A DNA stretch of 64,000 nt, taken from positions 310,001 to 374,000 of the forward strand of contig NZ_QVNQ01000004.1 in the NCBI RefSeq assembly GCF_003432485.1, read 5' to 3'. Under the pieces are notes generated by a model. The model searched no databases. It was not told the DNA's origin and saw only the letters and a list, made by a program, of their open reading frames with translations. This DNA comes from Actinomadura spongiicola. GTDB lineage: Bacteria; Actinomycetota; Actinomycetes; Streptosporangiales; Streptosporangiaceae. Both the position numbers and the translations under genes were made by a program. Positions within the stretch are counted from its first letter, which is position 1. Each line of letters starts with the position of its first letter. Shown piece by piece: positions 59,739-64,000 of this stretch.

Positions 59739-60259
59739 TGGCTACTAGCGAATCGGCGGAACGGCTGCGCGGGTGGTTCTCCGGACGGCTTCCGGACGAC
59801 TGGTTCGAGGGCCCGCCCGAGGTCGTCCTCGACCGCGAGGAGGTCAGCGTCGTCGGCCGCCTCCCCGAACCGACCGCCGCCGCCGAGGCGTCCGAGGCCG
59901 AACGCGCCGGCGTGATCGCCGGGCATGTCCAGCGCTTCCGCGAGGAGACCCGCGAGCGGCGCATCGGCATCGCCCGCGAGGCCGAGAGCCGCTTCGGGCA
60001 CAAGGTGTCCTGGGGCGTCGAGTGCGGCGGGGAGCGGGAGATGTTCACCACCCTGTCGGTGCCGGTCATGACCCGGCTCCGGCAGCCCGAGCGCCGCGTC
60101 CTCGACACGCTCGTCGAGGCCGGCGTCGCCCGCAGCCGCAGCGACGCGCTCGCCTGGTGCGTGCGGCTCGTCGGCAAGAACACCGACGCGTGGCTGGCCG
60201 AGCTGCGCAGCGCGTTGCAGCACGTGGAGCGCGCCCGCGCCGCGGGCCCCCAGGCCTGA
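59738..60259 (+). CDS. Ribbon-helix-helix-like protein, probable autoregulator
   Basis: A 173-residue soluble protein. The C-terminal part (RRVLDTLVEAGVARSRSDALAWCVRLVG) resembles a ribbon-helix-helix or MetJ/Arc-type domain, preceded by a beta-rich section (KVSWGVECGGEREMFTTLSVPV) and an acidic helical N-terminus. A small DNA-binding protein is the most reasonable call. No partner toxin gene is adjacent. ATG 59738 is chosen because the palindrome and TAATTT box end at it; ATG 59717 is an alternative. Confidence 0.6.
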   Translation: MATSESAERLRGWFSGRLPDDWFEGPPEVVLDREEVSVVGRLPEPTAAAEASEAERAGVIAGHVQRFREETRERRIGIAREAESRFGHKVSWGVECGGEREMFTTLSVPVMTRLRQPERRVLDTLVEAGVARSRSDALAWCVRLVGKNTDAWLAELRSALQHVERARAAGPQA

Positions 60260-60383
60260 GACCCGGCTCCCGTTCCGGTCTCGACCAGCGCTCGCCGGGG
60301 ACCGGGCCGGAGCAGGCCATCGCTCCGGATCGGAACGCTCCACCCGTTAGCCTGATTTGACGGAAATGACGGGGAGAAGCCGG

Positions 60384-60412
60384 TGAGACTTGTCGCGCCG
60401 TCGGGCCATAAT
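60384..60412 (+). promoter_or_regulatory. Promoter of the prenyl synthase gene
   Basis: TGAGAC (60384-60389), a 17-bp spacer and CATAAT (60407-60412), 45 bp before the ATG. It is the best -35/-10 pair in this part of the window. Confidence 0.45.
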
Positions 60413-60456
60413 TGAGCGTCCTCCCGCCAGGGACGGCCGCTCGAAGGGAAGCCCAC

Positions 60457-61344
60457 ATGGGGGTTCGGCGCACGGATCGGCGCGCGGGGAAGCCGCGCGC
60501 CGGCGTACGGGACGGAATGGGCCGCGGCATGCGGCAGGCAGGCGGGCGGCTCGCCTCCTCCCTGCGCCGCAGCGGCCCGTACGCCGCCGTCCGCGACGTC
60601 GTCTACCGGATGTACGAGCACCGGGTCGAGGCGTCGCTGCCCAGGGACGTCACCCCCCGGCACGTCGGCGTGATCCTGGACGGGAACCGGCGCTGGGCCA
60701 GGTCGATGGGCCTCACCGACGTGAGCTCCGGCCACCAGCGCGGCGCCCAGAAGATCTCCGAGCTGCTCCAGTGGAGCGCGGAGGCCGGGGTGGAGCACGT
60801 CACGCTGTGGCTGCTGTCCACCGACAACCTGAACCGTCCGGCCGTGGAACTCGACCCGCTGCTGGAGATCATCGAGAACACCGTCCGCAAGCTCGCCGCC
60901 GACGGCTGGCACGTCAAGCCCGTCGGCGCCCTCGACCTGCTGCCCGACAAGACCGCACGTGTCCTGAAAGACGCGGGTGAGGCCACATCCGACGCACCCG
61001 GCCTGATTGTGAACGTCGCGGTTGGGTATGGAGGTAGGCGTGAGATCGCTGATGCGGTGCGCTCACTGCTCATCGAGCAGGCGAGCCGGGGCACCAGCAT
61101 CGAGGAACTCGCCGAGGTCCTCGACGTGGAGCACATCGCGGAGCATCTCTACACGCGCGGCCAGCCGGATCCGGACCTGGTCATCCGAACGTCGGGGGAG
61201 CAGCGTCTCTCCGGCTTCATGCTCTGGCAGAGCGCCCACTCGGAGTTCCACTTCTGCGAGGTCCACTGGCCGGACTTCCGCAAGGTCGACTTCCTCCGGG
61301 CCATGCGCTCCTACGCCGCGCGGCACCGGCGCTACGGTTCCTGA
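60457..61344 (+). CDS. uppS: Z-isoprenyl diphosphate synthase (Z-FPP synthase type)
   Basis: A 295-residue cis-prenyltransferase that condenses isopentenyl diphosphate onto an allylic primer, feeding polyprenyl-phosphate for cell wall sugars. The Asp-containing P-loop is VILDGNRRWARSMG near residue 75; later motifs include NVAVGYGGRREI, DPDLVIRTSGEQRLSGF and ARHRRYG. YRMYEHRVEASLP and the GYGGRREI context match the short-chain Rv1086 Z-FPP synthase more than the long-chain decaprenyl enzyme. ATG 60457 has AAGGGAAG upstream. Confidence 0.9.
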   Translation: MGVRRTDRRAGKPRAGVRDGMGRGMRQAGGRLASSLRRSGPYAAVRDVVYRMYEHRVEASLPRDVTPRHVGVILDGNRRWARSMGLTDVSSGHQRGAQKISELLQWSAEAGVEHVTLWLLSTDNLNRPAVELDPLLEIIENTVRKLAADGWHVKPVGALDLLPDKTARVLKDAGEATSDAPGLIVNVAVGYGGRREIADAVRSLLIEQASRGTSIEELAEVLDVEHIAEHLYTRGQPDPDLVIRTSGEQRLSGFMLWQSAHSEFHFCEVHWPDFRKVDFLRAMRSYAARHRRYGS

Positions 61345-61416
61345 CGGCCCTTTCCCGGCCCCACCGCCCGTGCGGCGGACCGGCGCGCGAACGTCCCCCA
61401 TGATCAGGGAGATCGA

Positions 61417-62808
61417 GTGGCCACTACCTCCGCGCGCCGTCCCGGTACCTCCGGGAACCCGTCCGGCGGGACGGGAACGACCGTCCCGGGTCGGCGCACG
61501 TACGTCCTCGACACCAGCGTCCTGCTCGCCGACCCGGGGGCGCCGACCCGGTTCGCCGAACACGAGGTCGTACTCCCCATCGTCGTCATCTCCGAGCTGG
61601 AGGCCAAGCGCCACCACCCCGAGCTCGGATACTTCGCCCGGCAGGCCCTGCGCATGCTGGACGACCTGCGCCTGCGCCACGGGCGGCTGGACGAGCCGGT
61701 CTCGGTCACGCCGGTGTCGGGCGGGGAGCCGCTCGGCGACCAGGGCGGAACGCTCCGGGTCGAGCTGAACCACTCCGACCCGTCCGTCCTTCCGGACGGG
61801 TTCCGGCTCGGCGACAACGACACCCGCATCCTCTCGGTCGCCGCGTGGCTCGCCCAGGAAGGACGCGACGTCGTCCTGGTGTCCAAGGACCTGCCGATGC
61901 GGGTGAAGGCGTCCGCGGTCGGCCTCACCGCCGAGGAGTACCGCGCGGAACTCGCCGTCGTCGAGTCCGGCTGGACCGGCATGCGGGAACTGGAGGTGTC
62001 GGGCGCGACCATCGAGGAGCTGTACGAGTCGGGAACCGCCGACCTGGAGGAGGCGCGGGACCTGCCCTGCCACACGGGCCTGCGGCTGCTGTCGGAGCGC
62101 GGTTCGGCGCTCGGCCGGACGCAGCCGGACAAGTCCGTGAAGCTGGTGCGCGGCGACCGGGAGGTGTTCGGGCTGCGCGGCCGGTCCGCGGAGCAGCGGA
62201 TCGCCCTCGACCTGCTGATGGACGAGGACGTCGGCATCGTCTCGCTCGGCGGGCGGGCCGGCACCGGCAAGTCCGCCCTCGCGTTGTGCGCGGGCCTGGA
62301 GGCCGTGATGGAGCGCGGGCGGCACCGGAAGGTGGTGGTGTTCCGCCCCCTGTACGCGGTCGGCGGCCAGGAGCTCGGCTACCTGCCCGGCACGGAGAAC
62401 GAGAAGATGTCGCCGTGGGCGCAGGCCGTCTTCGACACCCTCTCGGCGGTGACGACCCCGGAGGTCATCGACGAGGTCGTGGACCGTGACATGTTGGAGG
62501 TCCTGCCGCTCACCCACATCCGGGGCCGCTCGCTGCACGACGCGTTCGTCATCGTGGACGAGGCGCAGTCGCTGGAACGCGGCGTGCTGCTGACCGTGCT
62601 GTCGCGGATCGGCGCGGGCTCCCGGGTCGTCCTGACCCATGACGTGGCGCAGCGCGACAACCTGCGCGTCGGGCGGCACGACGGCGTCGCCGCGGTGGTG
62701 GAGAAGCTCAAGGGGCATCCGCTGTTCGCGCATGTGACGCTGACGCGGTCGGAGCGGTCGCCGATCGCCGCCCTGGTCACCGACATGCTCGGCGACGTCA
62801 TCGGCTGA
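61417..62808 (+). CDS. phoH2: PIN-PhoH fusion protein (PhoH2-like)
   Basis: A 463-residue fusion: an N-terminal PIN domain ([18 protein letters not shown], and [12 protein letters not shown] acidic residues) and a C-terminal PhoH ATPase with Walker [16 protein letters not shown] near residue 278 and Walker [15 protein letters not shown]. PhoH2 proteins are ATP-dependent RNA helicase/nucleases. In mycobacteria a short antitoxin gene (phoAT) overlaps the start; none is evident here, since the gene upstream is the prenyl synthase. The GTG is preceded by AGGGAG. Confidence 0.9.
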   Translation: MATTSARRPGTSGNPSGGTGTTVPGRRTYVLDTSVLLADPGAPTRFAEHEVVLPIVVISELEAKRHHPELGYFARQALRMLDDLRLRHGRLDEPVSVTPVSGGEPLGDQGGTLRVELNHSDPSVLPDGFRLGDNDTRILSVAAWLAQEGRDVVLVSKDLPMRVKASAVGLTAEEYRAELAVVESGWTGMRELEVSGATIEELYESGTADLEEARDLPCHTGLRLLSERGSALGRTQPDKSVKLVRGDREVFGLRGRSAEQRIALDLLMDEDVGIVSLGGRAGTGKSALALCAGLEAVMERGRHRKVVVFRPLYAVGGQELGYLPGTENEKMSPWAQAVFDTLSAVTTPEVIDEVVDRDMLEVLPLTHIRGRSLHDAFVIVDEAQSLERGVLLTVLSRIGAGSRVVLTHDVAQRDNLRVGRHDGVAAVVEKLKGHPLFAHVTLTRSERSPIAALVTDMLGDVIG

Positions 62809-62831
62809 CGGGGGAGGGAGACGGGACGGGT

Positions 62832-62862
62832 CCCGGCGGTCCGGCGTGCGCCGACCGCCGGG
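62832..62862 (+). terminator. Hairpin after phoH2
   Basis: CCCGGCGGTCCGGCG pairs with CGCCGACCGCCGGG around a TG turn with one bulged base, about 24 bp past the stop. The remainder of the gap, 62863-63206, holds the CRP-type site but no gene. Confidence 0.6.
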
Positions 62863-62929
62863 GTTCGTGATCTCGAAACGCCCGTCGATCGCGCCACGCG
62901 ATGTGATCATCCGATCTCTTAGCGTGATC

Positions 62930-62945
62930 TGTGATGAAGGTCACA
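62930..62945. promoter_or_regulatory. CRP-type site TGTGA-N6-TCACA
   Basis: TGTGATGAAGGTCACA is an exact match to the CRP/GlxR consensus. It lies 262 bp before the muralytic candidate gene. A second related element on the opposite strand, TGTGA-N6-TCAAC, lies at 63008-63023 and overlaps a TTGACA (63009-63014) that could be a -35 box. Confidence 0.6.
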
Positions 62946-63206
62946 AGTGCCGCGGCCGGGGCGCGGAACCCCTGCTCTCGTTGTGGTTTCGGCGGTTCGT
63001 CCGGCGAGTTGACAACGGTCACAGCCGCAGCTTTCGTCTCGATTCGGTTGCGGAGCAACCCTCGGCCTCGGGCATTGTGTCTCCCCGTAAGCACCCCCCA
63101 GCGGTGCCGGGTCGGAGCGCGTCCCCCCATCAACGCGCGCCACGGGCAGGGGGTGGAACCAGTTCGTGCGCGTGTCCATGCGCGTGCGACCGCCGGAAGG
63201 ACCGCC

Positions 63207-64000
63207 TTGTACGGAGAGCATCCCGGCTCCCCTAGGCGAGACGATCGACAGGACTTCGACCCCCAGGCTTCGCGGACGCCCGTACAGACCGCCGACCCCT
63301 TCGCGGCGCCCCCGATGCCGCAGGCACCGCCGTCCGCGCCCACCTCGCCGTCCTCGCCCCATGAGGACGATGTGAAGGTCGCGGGCAGCGTGCCGCGTCA
63401 GGCCGGCGTGCCCGCGGGCGACACCCTCGGTTTCCAGGCGTTCTCCGCCGACCCGTTCCGCGGCGGCGCCCCCGGCGGGGAGCCGCGTGACGAGCTCGCA
63501 CCCGGCGGCCCCGACCGTCCACGCTCCTCCGGCCGTTCGGGCCGTGACGGCTCCGGCGGGCACGGTTCCGGCGGGCACGGTTCCGGCGGGCACGGTTCCG
63601 GCAGACGCGGCATGCGGGTCGTGGCCATCGCGGCGGGCGCCGTGGTGGTGCTCGGCGGCGGCGCCGTCGCCGCGTTCGCGCTGACCGGCGACTCCGGCGG
63701 CGACAGCGCGACCCTCAAGCCCGACAGGCGGAACGTCGCCGCTCCTCCGCCGACGGTCGACCCGAAGGTGCTGGAAGAGCAGCGGCGCAAGCTGGCGCTC
63801 GACCGAGCCTCCCGCGAGGCGCGCGAGGACGAGGGCAAGGGCCCGTCCCTGCTCCCGAAGGGCAGGCCGCTCCCCACCAAGAAGCCCGGAAACGGCGGCG
63901 GCGGTGGCAACGGCGGCGGCGGCCCGACCGGTGACCCGGTTCCGGCGGGCGAGGCACAGGAGATCGCCAAGAAGCTGATGCCGAGGTACGGGTTCTCCGG
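63207..64000 (+). CDS. Secreted/anchored protein leading to a probable lytic transglycosylase-type domain (3' end cut)
   Basis: The frame is open to the window end. The first 130 residues are Pro/Ser/Gly-rich with four GSGGH repeats, then comes a membrane helix (AIAAGAVVVLGGGAVAAFAL), a charged linker and a GNGGGGG tract. The last residues, EAQEIAKKLMPRYGFS, resemble the start of lytic transglycosylase or aggregation-promoting-factor domains of actinobacteria, which cut cell wall glycans. The TTG at 63207 is preferred because GGAAGG lies 6 nt upstream; a GTG at 63153 is an alternative. Confidence 0.65.
   Translation, partial: MYGEHPGSPRRDDRQDFDPQASRTPVQTADPFAAPPMPQAPPSAPTSPSSPHEDDVKVAGSVPRQAGVPAGDTLGFQAFSADPFRGGAPGGEPRDELAPGGPDRPRSSGRSGRDGSGGHGSGGHGSGGHGSGRRGMRVVAIAAGAVVVLGGGAVAAFALTGDSGGDSATLKPDRRNVAAPPPTVDPKVLEEQRRKLALDRASREAREDEGKGPSLLPKGRPLPTKKPGNGGGGGNGGGGPTGDPVPAGEAQEIAKKLMPRYGFS

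Noticed and set aside
62863..63206. c-di-AMP riboswitch before the terminal muralytic candidate
   Set aside because: CTCCCCGTAAGCAC resembles part of the 3' core by chance, but the rest of the core is missing.
63166..63375. A short rightward frame starting in the CRP-site gap
   Set aside because: It overlaps the start of the long truncated gene in another frame and lacks an SD.

Overview
This window comes from the chromosome of a high-GC Gram-positive actinomycete. The signs are strongly GC-biased third codon positions, frequent GTG and TTG starts, mycothiol chemistry (Mca), a Z-prenyl diphosphate synthase of the Rv1086 type, DUF501, DUF4307 and DUF2510 proteins, an FtsB-like protein, and TANNNT boxes placed 6-7 nt before start codons. 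Gene order follows two blocks known from Mycobacterium tuberculosis: mfd-mazG-eno-ftsB-like-DUF501-ppx (Rv1020-Rv1026) and cbs, metB, greA, DUF4307, mca, small membrane protein, YyaL-like, Z-FPP synthase, phoH2 (Rv1077-Rv1095). It is mostly core chromosome with accessory islands. A Streptosporangiales/Thermomonosporaceae-type organism is my guess, not a demonstrated identity.

Layout. 1-4.6 kb: end of a flippase-like membrane protein, then a leftward set of methyltransferase, APS kinase fusion and TauE/SafE exporter (sulfur). 4.8-12.8 kb: rightward mfd, SurA-like lipoprotein, mazG and a class A penicillin-binding protein with a PASTA domain. 12.9-20.2 kb: oxidoreductase, small coiled-coil protein, orphan histidine kinase (leftward), eno, ftsB-like, DUF501, ppx, DUF2510. 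20.4-25.5 kb: family 5 uracil-DNA glycosylase, type II NADH dehydrogenase, an odd type I tRNA with a UAA anticodon, DUF4287, thiolase. 25.8-29.3 kb: a tightly overlapping leftward operon of ECF sigma factor, zinc anti-sigma factor, ABC ATPase and ABC permease. 29.6-35.3 kb: cbs and metB (reverse transsulfuration), separated by decayed toxin-like fragments, strong hairpins and an MMPL exporter. 35.3-42.4 kb: secreted hydrolase, VWA protein, MoxR-like AAA+ protein, FIST sensor protein, ROK kinase. 42.5-50.7 kb: ilvA, two tandem M1 peptidases, two tandem RDD proteins, hppD and its divergent Lrp regulator. 50.8-64 kb: greA, DUF4307, mca, small membrane protein, TPR-like protein, RNase Z, MerA-like flavoprotein, YyaL-like protein, NlpC/P60 hydrolase, ribbon-helix-helix-like protein, Z-prenyl synthase, PIN-PhoH, and the start of a secreted muralytic-type protein cut by the window end.

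Themes. Several genes serve cell-envelope building and turnover (PBP, FtsB-like, NlpC/P60, prenyl synthase, terminal muralytic candidate). Others serve sulfur and thiol metabolism (APS kinase, TauE, Cbs, MetB, Mca). No CRISPR array, prophage or intact insertion sequence was seen. The most unusual items are the tRNA, the sigma/anti-sigma/ABC operon, the remnants between cbs and metB, the FIST beside MoxR/VWA locus, and clean palindromic sites at single genes.
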